A stretch of 64,000 bases of DNA from Seiridium cupressi (Eukaryota; Ascomycota; Sordariomycetes; Amphisphaeriales; Sporocadaceae). The stretch is from assembly GCA_036674765.1 (NCBI GenBank), contig JARVKI010000003.1, forward strand, positions 806,001 to 870,000, in the 5' to 3' direction. Position 1 is the first letter of the stretch. Every line of letters begins with the position of its first letter. Positions 10,392 through 21,814 of this stretch are shown here, piece by piece. Below the pieces are notes generated by a model, which searched no databases, had not been told where the DNA came from, and worked only from the letters and a program-made list of their open reading frames with translations. The position numbers were made by a program, and so were the translations under genes.

Positions 10392-11524
10392 TTATGCATA
10401 CGGTTGGTCATCCACAGTATCCGAACTCACTCCCCTATAGCCACCATGCCTCGCTGGTACCGTCAGTTCAACCTCATCGTCACGCCTGCCATTCTGATCG
10501 TGGTACTTCATGGCATCGCTCATGCCTGCCAACTCGAATCTTAACACGGCTTTACAGGCAATCGTGCTGATAGCATACCTCACCACAATAATGACCGAGT
10601 TAACCACGCTGAAGAACAAAAGACTCGACAAAATCAATGTCCCTAGCACCGTGTGTGCGACGGTTCCAACGCTCAGAACCCAGGTCATGCCGTGGGACCA
10701 AATATTCTCCGTTCGCCAGTCGAGCCTCTTCGGCGGCTGAAAAGCTGAAGGGATCAGTTCATCCGGCGTCAAGTGCCCAAATCCCGTACCCTTTGTCTCA
10801 ACTCCCCTGACTTTCCGGACACGGACACGCATGTGCAATGCAATGATGCCGCCAGCACGGTTAAACACCGCAAGAAACGTCCAGAGGGGCAGCATGAAAA
10901 TAGTCTCTCGGGCGCAAAGACAGCAATGGCATGTACGCCTAGCTGATAGGCCAGAATGACCACATTTGCGACGGAACCAGTTCTTCCCTTCGTGGAATGA
11001 CATAATACAGAGAAATCTTGCGCAACAGCTGCTCAGAGCAATATGCGGCCTACCAAACTGGAAACGTCAACGTCAGAGCCGGTCGCTCTTCACTTGTGAC
11101 GCCGGTAATTAACTGCGTTCTTGAACAATTCCTGGACTTCCGCAAGGCAGAAATGGCGGCCAGCGCCGTCATCCTGGGTCTGCTGCCAACCATCCTGCAA
11201 AGTCTGGGAAGTACCACTGCAGAGACCAGTCTGCTCGGGTTGAGGAGACCAGGACTGGCCTTCTTGCTGGCCGCGGGCAGTCCGGCTGTTGCGTTCATGA
11301 AGACCGGGGAGTTCGTGGAGACTATCGTGAAGTTTGTTGATAGCGCCGCCCAGACGAAGCAGTTTTCGATACCTGATCTGGATTTGGGAGAGTTCCTGTC
11401 TCGATGCGCCCGTTGTTGAGTTTAGTAGAGTATGCCATCATTGGGGGTCGAACTGATGAGTTGGCGCCGCGATCGCGGGCCCAAGCAGCGCCCAAGCGGC
11501 GGCGATGATTATAATGGGTTTCAT
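10392..11524 (-). pseudogene. Multi-pass membrane protein pseudogene with inverted 5' half
   Basis: The parts of one fungal membrane-protein family occur here in the wrong orientation. On the minus strand, 11524-11450 encodes an N-terminal hydrophobic signal (MKPIIIIAAAWALLGPAIAA). The family's next block, with RKAEMAASAVILGLLPTIL and LLGLRRPGLAFLLAAGSPAV, reads on the plus strand inside 10984-11449. The C-terminal block, with SVANVVILAYQLG, FMLPLWTFLAVF and two later helices, reads on the minus strand from about 10980 to 10392. The inverted segment is bounded by CAGTTC (10978-10983) and GAACTG (11450-11455). Two frameshifts add to the damage: a duplicated GA near 10903-10908, and a shift near 11401-11412 between GEFLS and PLLSLVEYAIIGG. 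I know the family by its motifs but not its function. Confidence 0.75.
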
Positions 11525-12389
11525 CCCAAAATGGCCAGCTGTATCGTGAAAATATTCCCAGGACACATTAAGCAGGAGTATTGGCACAGGATTGCCATGC
11601 CCAGCATTAATCTGCACCCAGAGCAGATAACTCAAGTACCGGGGATGGGCTGGCGTAGACAACCTGAAATCATTCACGTTTGGCTCATGGCCATCGCAGC
11701 CCCCTAGCCGGAGGATCTCCGACCTTGTTACTCCCACTTACTGTGACATTTTTGGAATTATTACCATAGAAACAAGCCGGCTGAAGGATTTAGTCACGGA
11801 GGCCCAGTCTAAAATGAGATACGAACATGAGAAGACACGTCCGCAAGAGTTGCGATGATCATTAGTGCAATTCGACAAGCTGCCACATCACGCTTTTGTG
11901 TTGGGGTGGGATCTTATTCAGAGTGCTTGAGTGGCCCACACGCACATTTAGCGCCTCGGCCCGCGAAGGAGCTTGCGCTACACCAGGTTTCCCGAGCTCT
12001 AAGATCGGCGTAGTAAGACACTAAGTCCAGCTGAGGACAAACATGGGACGAGCAGAGGCGAGGCGGGTAAGAGAGTGAGAGCTATCGGCCTGGAATGAGA
12101 TCAAATTCATTTTGGGCTGTCCGACGATCAACCTTAACCATTGCCATCAAACGCCTGAGCATGACTGTTATATGACACAGCCATTGAATTCCTTCCATGT
12201 CTATCATTTTGAACCCCCCAAGCCTCAAATTCAATATGTTCTAATCCTAATAACCGCGCCAGCCTCAAATACTCGGGCATCAGCTGTTTAAGGGTCTATA
12301 CCCACGATATGAGTCCCTAGTTTTCCTCTATCGACTGGCCATTAACCAAAATAACTCATAATATATCACCATTAAATCCATGTGCCATT
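11525..12389. other. Intergenic region without recognised genes
   Basis: This lies between the start of the inverted pseudogene and the 3' end of the GH128 gene. No open frame is convincing. It presumably contains the old pseudogene promoter and the GH128 3' untranslated region. Confidence 0.5.
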
Positions 12390-13391
12390 TTAAAACTGTC
12401 CCAATAATAACACGCCCAAGAGAGCAGTACCAATGGCAAAAATAACTGGTGATCGACTGATTGTTGCGGCGGAAGTAGGCGAGACATCCGTGGCTGTGCC
12501 GCCTAGATACCACGAACCAATATCCGTGAGCTGTCCTGCATTGTTCAGCATGACAGCGTTCTCGCCAACGTTGCTGACTTTCGATCTGAACGAGCCGAAA
12601 TAGCTGTACCTGCCGACAGTGTCCAAACGATCAAAGTACTCAGCGGACGTGTTGAAGAAGTCTTGAGTTGTAGACAAGTCTTGGGCGTCAAGGTTGTATT
12701 CGGTAATCCATTGTGTCACATTTGGGAAACTGTAGAATAAATGGTCAACAACTGTTGCTGTAGTGTATGTGTTTGGGCGAGCTTACGCGGCAGCATATGA
12801 CCCCATATGGCTTGCCAGTCCTTCGAAATTGCCATACCAATGGATGTTGACAAAGTCATATGTGCAGTTCTTGGTCTCGCCGTCTGTGCTAACAAGTGCA
12901 GAGCAATTTGTCAGGAACTGCTGCAGCCACGGAATTCCATTCCAGCCGCCCGAACATGCGGGTAAGCCCAGCTTGACACCCTTTGCTGCTAGTGGTTCGA
13001 TGTTGTTCACCCAAATCTGGGCTGCCAACGCGGGTTGTATACCGCTGCCGCCGGTCGACGAACTTCCATCTGGCTCGTTGAATCCTAGGACGTGCGAGAT
13101 GTTCCGACCGCCATCAATCAAACTGTTCACCCCGTCTAGGAAGGATGTGTCGGTGATACTGCCCCAAAGCATAGGCACAAACTCAAACTCATCTTGCGAC
13201 TTGTCCGCAAAGGCAGATGATGGCGTTGATCCGTAATTGTAGTACCATGTCAAATCCGACCCCGATTGAATCCATATTTTGTTGTCTTCTGGCCACTTCT
13301 CATTTGGCACAAATACAAGACCGCGTTTTGAAGAAGTTGTGGCCGATACGAGTGCGCTGAATGCTAGCACTAAACCGGTGAAGAAAGCCAT
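12390..13391 (-). CDS. GH128 beta-glucanase, GPI-anchored cell-wall enzyme
   Basis: Exons 13391-12787 and 12729-12390 encode 314 residues; the 57 nt intron has donor GTAAGC and acceptor CTACAG. Residues 1-17 form a signal peptide. The body is a GH128 (Asl1-like glycosyl hydrolase) domain, a family of endo-beta-1,3-glucanases. The candidate acid/base is Glu106 in LGFNEPDG and the candidate nucleophile is Glu212 in QWITEYNLD, with the usual HWYG strand before it. The Ser/Thr-containing C-terminus ends in a hydrophobic helix (IFAIGTALLGVLLLGQF), which fits a GPI-anchor signal. The enzyme would act on wall beta-1,3-glucan at the cell surface. Two N-glycosylation sequons (NIS and NCS) are visible. 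Confidence 0.88.
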
Positions 13392-16164
13392 GTGAATGGA
13401 TATTAAACGAATGACGAGACTCTTATCGAGACCTCAAGTCGAGTCCCGGCGCAAGTGGAGCTGCTGAAGCACAGTGGGATCGCCAATGTGTTCAGGGCCG
13501 TCGCAGGATGAAATAAGACGACCAGAACAGTTCAATATATCACCAGAGGAAGCGAGCGACAGACAGTATGAATGATGAGAATGGAAGAAAGGCCCGACGT
13601 GAACGGAGAGCCAGAGAATGAGAAACTGGTCAAACTGGCCGAAGGCCGAGACTTCGCATCATAGCTTTTCGTGTTGGCGACCAGCAGGCCAAGTGCTTAT
13701 CGCTCTAGAGCCAGCTGAAGGAGTGGGCGCCAAGTTTGAGCCTTGATTTGTAACGATAGAACTGCATGGTCAAGTCAATATTAGCACCTATAGATGCGAG
13801 GGCTAATGCAGGTGCTGCGGACATGGTTTGCGCCAATGTACGGCTGTACGAGCGCCACCCTGGCTGGCGTCCAGCTAAAAGGGTGGGCTCGACCACCGTG
13901 TGAAGTTGAGGTTTCGGATGACTCTTGTCAAGGCCACGAGGTCTGAATACCCCTTCAATTGCGTTGTAGAGCGCACTCGAGTCGGAGCTTGCGATGTCAT
14001 CTTTGTCTCTCGTGCTGTCCGTGTGCTAGAGGCTCGCAACGGGTGCGGACATCGCCACGCTTCGAGACATGTCTAGCCCTGGCAAACCCGCTATCTCGCA
14101 GCGGGGACTTCTGACCACACGGCGGATTGAAACCGCAATACGAGGTCTCGGTGGGAGTCAAGGAGAGGTCAGCTCGACTTTAGGAATTCCTTAGAGATAA
14201 CAGCTGAAGCCGGGCAGTTGCAGGAAAACATAAACAAGTGCAGGGCATCTTTCAAGTGGAAGTCAAAAAGGCGCAATGATGATTTCGAGATGCGACGGCG
14301 GTAGCTGCGGCAAGCAACCGAGCACTCGGCAGAGGTCTAAGGTGAAGATTGCACACGGCCCCACGTTAATTCAATTGAAACCTCGATAATTTATTATAAT
14401 AAGATTGAGGAAAAACCGTAAAACTATAAAACTTAATACTAGAAGTAATTATGATGTGTCCAATAAAGCTAGAGTTTTGGAAATATTAGTATTAGATGCG
14501 TTGTGAAGTTATGGGTTTACAAAATGACGTGGCTTGGTAGATGTGTGCGATCCTCAACTTATTAGACCTCGCTGTCGGATCCCGCCAAATGGCGCTAGTG
14601 GCCTTGGTTTCAGGTCCCCACTGAAGAAGCGCACCATTAGCTCAGGAGATCTACCTAAACTGCCCGTACTACGGAGATTAACGCCAGCAGATTCCAACTC
14701 AATTCAACGCACAGATAACATCTTGATGCGACCCATTGAGCAAGGGCTTGGGAATCTGTCGCATAGATAGAGTTTCCCGGAGTTCTTGAGACGGCTTATT
14801 AGCGTCAAGCTTGCTGGTTGGAATTCCCACGTGGTATACTGGGGCCTCACTGTCTATGGATCCGGCCTTCGTAGCTGAACCTATTAAACCCCTACTGTTG
14901 CGGGACATGATGACTTTGCATCAGCTGTCGCAAAGAGGCTTTGATCAAGTCATTAGATCGTTTCCTCATTTCTGCCGTCCTGAATGTCACCAACACATGT
15001 TAAACATCAGCGGCTTCCCGCTTTTGCATACGAATCAACGTCGCCGTTGTGCAGCTCATACATATGTGCTAGGCTGTTCCTTTTTCACTGTCTACATGTA
15101 GCCATCACATCCAGATTATGTCTTTGAACGCAAATGTCATAACAAGATGATCACAGCTCAAAGTGATTCACTTTCGTATCGATCCGCCCAAAAAGGTATC
15201 AAATATCAAGTGTTCATGTGTCCAATGCCAAGCACAGATTGACCTTCGTTCCACGCTGCGATCTACAACCAACGGACACCGGCTCTATGGGAGCTAGTAT
15301 TAGTACTATTCGGCAGATCTTGACCCTGCTAGGACTACCTACTACGCAAGGTGCATCCATCTATCATATCTATGTCTAGACTCAACCCCAATACTGAGGA
15401 TATAATAAGACGAAAGACAAGCTACCATTGTCCACGCGGAACGCCACCTGCGTCTTGCACTCGGGGCACTCTAGCTATGGAACCTAAGCGGTCTTCGGAC
15501 GTCGTGGACTTCACCACTTCAGCTGTACGGAAGGGATATGCGAGCGCATTCCTCGACCATCTCCACTCCGTTCAGCAGGCGTGTTTTACCCAATTCGCCA
15601 TGTGGGTTCTAGGACACAATATGTTTGAGGCAGAGAGAGACATCGTTGGCAAAACTAGGGAACTCGACGTGGAAGTACACTCGTTGAGCAGCATAGAGAA
15701 CCTGCAGCGTGATGTCCAGTAAATGATACGATTAACTATTTTGTATCAAGCCGATAACTAACGCCTGCCTCGACAACCGCGTCGAAGATTGGATCACTTA
15801 GCAGGAACTACATGGCCTGGATAGTATGCACTTGCTATGGCAGCAAAAGCGACGCCGCAATTGCGACTTATAACACCTGGATTGCCACACTTGCCTAGTG
15901 GCTATAGGCTCGGGGGGGTGGGTTGATCACAACTGTTCTGGTGGCCGAGTAATTGATAGAATGGTAAGTAGTTGTAAGTATAAATAAGGGCCGCAATGCC
16001 CAATGCATTTATCAAGCGGTATACGGCTCTATGCTGGGCAATTTTATGCTCTGATACACCCTATGAAATCGAACCGTCTTCCGACATGAGAACCCATTCG
16101 GCTCCAGATAGAGTCCTGTTTCCAAGTTCTGATGCACTGTGCATCAACATGTAGTGATCAACGT
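13392..16164. other. Gene-poor, partly AT-rich region
   Basis: No gene is recognisable in 2.8 kb. The first few hundred bases are the GH128 promoter. An AT-rich patch at about 14370-14520 stands out from its surroundings and may be a decayed repeat. The longest ATG-initiated frame, at 15351-15722, encodes a polypeptide that matches nothing I know. The end holds the 3' flank of the AA9 gene. Confidence 0.5.
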
Positions 16165-17281
16165 TTAGCAAGACACCTAAAAATATATCAGCATATGCGC
16201 TCTGCACACTAAACGGCACACTCACCGGGTCTGGGCCTGGAACAGTATAGTTGGTGAAGTCGTTGTAAATCTGATTATAATTAGCCTCTCGGTCAAAATA
16301 GTGCCAAAAGCCAGAGCGTAACACCTACGTTGACAGTATAACCAGGATCGGTATCCGTGAAAGCACCAGGGATGGATACACCCGAAAAGGTCGAAGTGCC
16401 ACTGCTGGTCACGGTGATTTGAGCGCAAGAAATGTAGAACTGAGGGATACCGGCGGGCCACGGGTTGTGGATAGCGAGCTGCTGAATTCTGAGCAGGTAG
16501 TCACCCGACTCAATGCATGTGGGAATTTCGTAAGAGTATGATTCTGTTTGTGTTAGTCTTGGGATCGACGTAACTGCGAGCAGACTCCATGCTTACGGGC
16601 CATGTCCCACGTCGCGGTTCCATCGGTAAATGTCGGACCTATCGGTGCACTGTCAGTGTTGCCAAGTTCATAAGCAGGTTCGTGCCTCACGTACCAATGT
16701 CTAGGATCTTGAACCAGGAGCCACTTCCATCATATTCCGAAGCAGTGGTGGGAGCCTTGGACATGTACCTAGCGGTTGTCAGCTTGCACGAGTCTGATCA
16801 GGAGAGCGGTCATCCTCACATCGAAATAGGTCCCTGGTGGTATACAGCCTATTTCCGAATTGTTGGTTACCATTCATTCAAATCAGATGTGTGATTGACC
16901 ATATCCACTAACGGTATCAAGAGTAAATGTGAACGCGTCCCCTGCATTCACTGCAATGGTCTCAGTGCCAGTGCCGTTCGCCCCGACATTGCAGCGAAGA
17001 TCGTTCGAGGTAAGGTCTAACATGGGTTAGGGTGGACCGGAAACGTGTGGTTAAGGCACGTACCAGTGACTGGCGAATTGTAGTTTGTATTCTCTCTGAC
17101 TATCACGCAGGACGGACGTTAGCGACGAAGGCGTGGTCTTCTTGGCTCGTCGAAGGGACGTACTGTACTCGTAGACAGGATACTGAGTCGAGCCCAGGCT
17201 GAACTGTTCGAAGATGTAGTGGGCTGAGGCACTGTTGATTGCGAGCGTAGTCGCTGCGACGAGGCTGAGAGCGGACTTCAT
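16165..17281 (-). CDS. AA9 lytic polysaccharide monooxygenase
   Basis: Nine exons (17281-17164, 17099-17064, 17016-16913, 16848-16820, 16768-16695, 16638-16597, 16543-16329, 16270-16226, 16176-16165) encode 224 residues. AA9 enzymes are secreted copper enzymes that oxidatively cleave cellulose and related glucans. Signal cleavage after Ala20 exposes His21, the N-terminal copper ligand. The second brace histidine is His90 in VYHQGP, and Tyr171 in QFYISCAQ is the axial residue, with His160 and Gln169 as second-sphere partners. The YMSKAP, SWFKI and TWDM blocks of the family are present. There is no cellulose-binding module. All introns are 47-64 nt. The final 12 nt exon encodes only Val-Ser-Cys-stop and supplies a C-terminal cysteine as in relatives. 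TATA-like sequence lies about 80 bp upstream. Confidence 0.93.
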
Positions 17282-18063
17282 GATGAGTTGCTGGTTACTG
17301 ATACACGATAACAGATGTATACGCTACTGTTCACAGGTGAGATCAATGGCACGCAGCTATATATTTAATGTCGGCAGTCATGTGGACCGCATCTGTATGT
17401 TTGGCACTTCGCTGCGGTCCTCATATTTGCCAAGGAAAATCTGGTCCGTTTCCACCATTGAGGGCAAGCTAAAACCAGGAATGGTCGCCCACCTTGGGCC
17501 TCAGCTATATTGCATCATGCACGCTAGACGACCAATTCAGGAGCTGGTATCGAATAAAAAGACATTGTGATGTGCTGTATCCCGGTCTCAAGGAGCCAGT
17601 AAGGAGTTTGTGACCGGGATCAATAGTGTCCCAAAAGGGTAATGCGGAAGCTGGCAGGAAGCCGCACAGGTGCCGGAGCTTAGCTGAGCGGGATTCACGG
17701 CTTGCTTCGCGCAGTGGATTCACCTGTTCTTGGCTCCGAATGTCACTGTGACCCTGGCCTCCACGACGTTCGGGCCGGCTACGGTGCTCGCAATTGCATA
17801 ATGGCGACATGGGATTATGGAATCTTGCAATCGCCATTGCATATGAGTAATACTGTGCTCCATTCAGTGTCTATCATCTTGTCTCTGGAATGACATCGCG
17901 AGCTTCCGGACACAAGTAGTTCGAGGTCAACATCCAGACGCCTTCCCTACGTATTGCCGTCCGTTGGAAATCCAAGTGAACGCTCTGAAGCACACAGACA
18001 CATCTTTCCTGCTTTCTTTTTCCTTCCCTATTCTTTCTTTATGAGCACTGCCATTGTGGGGAA
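17282..18063. other. AA9 promoter and intergenic region
   Basis: The part near 17282-17600 is the AA9 promoter, with a TATATATTTAA element at 17358-17368. The remainder is the 3' flank of the nucleotidase gene. I saw no GGCTAA (XlnR-type) site and no gene. Confidence 0.5.
17358..17368 (-). promoter_or_regulatory. TATA-like element of the AA9 gene
   Basis: TATATATTTAA on the plus strand (TTAAATATATA on the gene strand) is about 77-87 bp upstream of the AA9 ATG, the usual distance for a TATA box in strongly induced fungal genes. Confidence 0.5.
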
Positions 18064-19158
18064 TTATGTTGATGCTAGAAGATTGTCTTTCCCCTGTTCT
18101 TTAAGCACATCATGGACTGTTTGGAGAACAGTAGCGTGGAGATTCTTTGGTGCAGCAATAAAACCATAGTTTGAAGTTAACTTCCTTCCAACAGTCAAGT
18201 CGATATCTTTGCCATCAACATCAGTGATCTTGCCTCCCACCTCTTCAAAGAGGAGCATTGCCCCGGCGTGATCCCAGATCTTTGCAAATCGATCGCGACG
18301 TCTGTAGACCCAGACAGTCATGTTGGCAGCTCCCAAAGCCAACGTCACCCATCGCGGAACCCACCCCAGTAGGTCGCAGCCGGGGAACGCAACTCCGAGT
18401 CTCTCAACAATGGTTTGGTGTGCATCATCTATGCCTGATACAAGAGTGTTGAAGCAGGTCACCGACCGGAGGTCCGCGAGTGTGGCCGTCTCAGCATGGG
18501 GTTCGATCGTCCGGGTTTGCACTTGACCTGCTGAATCGGCCAGTGGACGCACGTGGGTGCCATAGCCCTTTGCAGCAAACACAACTAAACCGCGTCCCGT
18601 CGGATCCTTCGTGTCGTCGGTGATGGGTACCTTGGCATCGACTGGAATGGTTGGACAACCAACGATGCTCAGAAGTTGCTTTCCACCCTCCAACAGCGCG
18701 ACATTGATTGCGTAAGCCTGCCCTTTGACGAAGGTCTGTGTGCCATCTATCGGATCGAAGATCCATACCCTTCCCGACTCCACACCGCCTGGCTTCCCCA
18801 GGCCGCACCAGTCAATCATCTCGCACATCTGTTCTGGACTGGAGGGAAGCTTGCAGAGCGACTGGGCTTCGGCCTGCTTCAGGCGCTGGAGCAATGCCCA
18901 CACTCGATCTAGCAAGGCAGGAGACTCTCGAAGATCTGCAGCAGACTCTTCTCCCACGAACTTGTCATCTGGAAAGACATGGTGGATGGAGGCCGTCAGC
19001 AGTGCTTGAATGGCAAAATCTGCCACCGTGACTGGGCTGAGGTCGTCCTTCTCGATAACGCCCTTATCCTCAGCGGAGATCACCGACTGGCTCAACTTCG
19101 CCGCTTGCTGAATGACATTGATTGCGGTCTGAAATTCTTTGGCGTACGGGCTATCCAT
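18064..19158 (-). CDS. 3'(2'),5'-bisphosphate nucleotidase (Hal2/Met22 family)
   Basis: A single exon encodes 364 residues, close to yeast Met22/Hal2 in length. The family belongs to the Mg2+-dependent, Li+/Na+-sensitive phosphatases of the inositol monophosphatase fold. It hydrolyses PAP to AMP in sulfate assimilation and may act on PAPS and inositol phosphates. The metal-binding motifs are complete: GEES (Glu70/Glu71), FDPIDGTQTF (Asp135, Asp138) and WDHAGAMLLFEEVGG (Asp296). The N-terminal YAKEFQTAINVIQQAAKLSQ helix is typical. No targeting signal is visible. Four CCAAT pentamers lie about 240-330 bp upstream. Confidence 0.92.
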   Translation of the reverse strand: MDSPYAKEFQTAINVIQQAAKLSQSVISAEDKGVIEKDDLSPVTVADFAIQALLTASIHHVFPDDKFVGEESAADLRESPALLDRVWALLQRLKQAEAQSLCKLPSSPEQMCEMIDWCGLGKPGGVESGRVWIFDPIDGTQTFVKGQAYAINVALLEGGKQLLSIVGCPTIPVDAKVPITDDTKDPTGRGLVVFAAKGYGTHVRPLADSAGQVQTRTIEPHAETATLADLRSVTCFNTLVSGIDDAHQTIVERLGVAFPGCDLLGWVPRWVTLALGAANMTVWVYRRRDRFAKIWDHAGAMLLFEEVGGKITDVDGKDIDLTVGRKLTSNYGFIAAPKNLHATVLQTVHDVLKEQGKDNLLAST

Positions 19159-20242
19159 TGTGGTTGTCGTGGTGTGTTACATATATTGTGTAACCTAGAG
19201 CTATTGATCGTCTTGCCTGTAGGTGCTCAGTTCTGTGAGCCATTCGGCATAAATCCGTTAATAGCGGGCCCTGGGCTGCAGCCAGCCCCTCACGTCCTTT
19301 GCAACACTGTTTTCAGCTTCAGTTTCCTTTCAAAGCTACCGATCATTGTGATATATAAGAATCTCATCCGTCAGCGATATCAATCGTCAGATATAAGTGG
19401 ACCAATAACCTTGACTTTATTGGTGGTTAGGAACACGAGTTACACTACATGTATTGTTACCAATAGCAGTCTGTGGGGGGTTATTGGATAACATCATTAG
19501 CCACATAATTCGAGTACGCAATAGCGTAACGGCAGCGACACTGCAACAAGTCTTGATCACAATGCGTCATTACCTATACTTCCCCATATATGCTCTAAGC
19601 TGCTTTTGAAAGGTGTTTTCTTTTTGGGTTTCTTCAATCCAATTTGACAAAGCGACTTATGTCGCTTTGGGTATACGGCAGGAAGAGATACGGACCCGAC
19701 AGGCGCTTTGCTCCCCAGGCTCCACGTTGTCAAGTTGCACATGAGACAAGCTCCAAATCTTATCGCGCCGTAGCAAGAAGAACGGGCCTCTGGCTAGTTA
19801 TGGCGTTCTGTCCGACCATGGTAACAGAATAAAGGCTTCTAGAACAAAATGATGAGATAGCGCAAGCCTGCTATGCGCGGATCTCTGATCTTGTCACAAG
19901 ACATACCAGACGAAGCACACTTTGCATTACGCCAAGATGGACCAAAGCTACCACGGTCCAGTGCTGGTTCATAACTTGGGATCAAACAGTGCGCTGACTC
20001 GGACATGCAATTTCACACGAACTGTCGAGGGAGGTACAACACGAATCTAAAGTAAAACAGTACATCGTATTCTATTTCATCGAAGCTGAATGTTGGTTTT
20101 GTCGTTTTCATTGTATTCTTGTTCGACATGTGTAGTCTTCTTGCCCTTCAGACTGCATAATATGTAAAATCCTATAATCCCCATCCAATTTACCTCCTTG
20201 GAACCGTCATATCCTAGCACATATTATTAAACAACAACAAAA
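19159..20242. other. Divergent promoter region, nucleotidase / receptor-like gene
   Basis: About 1.1 kb between two divergent starts. It contains four CCAAT pentamers at 19401-19487. No open frame resembles a known protein. Confidence 0.5.
19401..19487. promoter_or_regulatory. Cluster of four CCAAT elements
   Basis: ACCAATAA (19401-19408) and TTATTGGT (19417-19424) form a perfect inverted repeat with 8 bp arms and an 8 bp spacer. CCAAT follows at 19460-19464 and ATTGG at 19483-19487. CCAAT is the core recognised by the Hap/AnCF complex. The cluster is about 240-330 bp upstream of the nucleotidase start and about 750 bp upstream of the receptor-like gene. Confidence 0.5.
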
Positions 20243-21679
20243 ATGGAAGACAGTATGGACCAGGAGTCACGTGGGCGTATGATTATTGTAGCAGGCGCGG
20301 TCTGTTGCGCCATCGCCACAACAGCTACGACTCTCCGCTTATTCACCAGGATATATGTCAACCATCAAGTTGGGCCAGACGATTGGATAGTGGGAATAGC
20401 TCTTGTGAGTTGTCCATCCCTTCCGGCATCAGTACTCTGTATGCCATGCAACGTTGCTGTGGTGCTGATTATTTGCAGCTTTGCACATATGAAATGGCAA
20501 TTTCCCAGGGAGTCAACACTTTCAAGAGCCTGGGCCAGCATGCATGGGAATTCGACATGACGAAAGAAATTCCCAGTTTTTTTGAGGTGAGAAGCCAAAG
20601 CTGCCTTGGGGATTTGATGACTTCGACTAATGCAACTTATTTAATAGACATTTTGGATAACTGCTTTTTTTTTACAATGCCGCCCTCTTATTCATAAAAC
20701 TAACTTTTTTACTTCAATATTTCAGAGTATTTCGACAAATCCAGTCAATGAGAAATATTTACATAGTTGCCATGGTTCTGGTAACAGGCTGGAATATTGG
20801 TCAACTACTTGCTATCAGTTTCCCATGCCTTCCCGTCGCCGGACTTTGGGATAAGACCATCCCGGCCTCTTGTCAAAACGAAAAGATTGGGGTTTACCTC
20901 AATGCAGCTGGCAACATGGTTACAGATCTAGTCCTCATAGTGCTTCCTCTGCCAGCTTTATACACCCTCCATTTGCCGCGATCCGAAAAGGCTGCCGTCT
21001 TTGCTATTTTCGGCGTTGACTCAATGTAAGCTGCATCGCCCCCGCCTGTTTATTGACCTACTACATAACCAAAGCGATGAGACTCACGAAACCTGACTGT
21101 AGTACCTTGATAATCTCAATGGTCCGCCTGACCACCATCCACACTGATAATGTACAAGAATTTACATACGATTCATGGATGTCCGCATGCTTTTCCATCG
21201 CGGAACTAGCCTCGGGAATTACATGTGCGGCTATAGCTACATCAAAACCCCTAATCAGCCGACTATTTCCATTTATATTCGCTCATTCACACAAAACCAC
21301 AACCAGGTACGATCAAGATAGCCGCCACCCACCGACCATTGGCTCGAGCTATTCAAAAGGAAAGAGACTGCACCTGGCTGACAGCGAGAAAGATTGGTCT
21401 GTGGATATCTACGAGATCGACTTGGAAAGTCCGGCACTTGGCCCACCGGAAACACCCAGAAGCAGAGTAGCCAAGATGCAAACACAAGTTAGTTTGCTAG
21501 ATTCCATGCCCATTAAAGCATCCCAACTACCACAGCCCAAGCTTGGATCTGAAACACATATTATGAGCCCGAAGATCAATTGGCGACCCACGTTTCTGGA
21601 TATGGACGAAACACCACCAAACACTCCGGCAAATACTACGATCATAGTTGAAAGAAGGTTCGAGGTGGTGCGAGAATAA
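20243..21679 (+). CDS. PTH11/rhodopsin-like seven-helix membrane protein, one frameshift
   Basis: Exons 20243-20404, 20479-20586, 20648-21025 and 21103-21679 encode a fungal rhodopsin-domain (PTH11-like/SAT4) integral membrane protein. Diagnostic blocks are LRLFTRIYVNHQVGPDDWIV, LGQHAWEFDM, YNAALLFIKLTFLLQYFRVF and FTYDSWMSACFSIAELASG, followed by a Pro/Ser-rich cytoplasmic tail with PPNTP. Family members are surface receptors or orphans of unknown ligand. The frame breaks once, in a run of nine T at 20665-20673; eight T would make the coding sequence continuous and give correct phases at the later splice sites. This is either a recent inactivating insertion or a homopolymer sequencing error. 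All splice sites are normal, so decay, if real, is young. Confidence 0.75.
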
Positions 21680-21814
21680 GATAGTATCTCCAAACAGTAG
21701 AAGCATATTACAAATCGTGAGAATGTAATTTATTATCTGCCAAAAAGAAAAAAAAAATAGGTCTTTCCATATTTACTCCTGTCTATGATATATTGCTCAG
21801 GAACCATAAGCTCC

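Noticed and set aside
11018..11419. Plus-strand open frame as an independent gene
   Set aside because: It encodes only the N-terminal block of a larger membrane-protein family whose other parts are on the minus strand at both sides; better explained by inversion.
11440..11455. GGTCGAACTG as a tRNA B box
   Set aside because: It does not match the B-box consensus closely, and no A box or cloverleaf fits around it; it coincides with the inversion breakpoint.
15351..15722. Open frame between the GH128 and AA9 genes
   Set aside because: Its product matches nothing recognisable and it lies in a decayed-looking region.
20665..20673. Explaining the receptor frameshift by another intron
   Set aside because: No acceptor AG lies between the in-frame TAA and the conserved YNAALLFIKL block, and skipping the exon would delete a helix.
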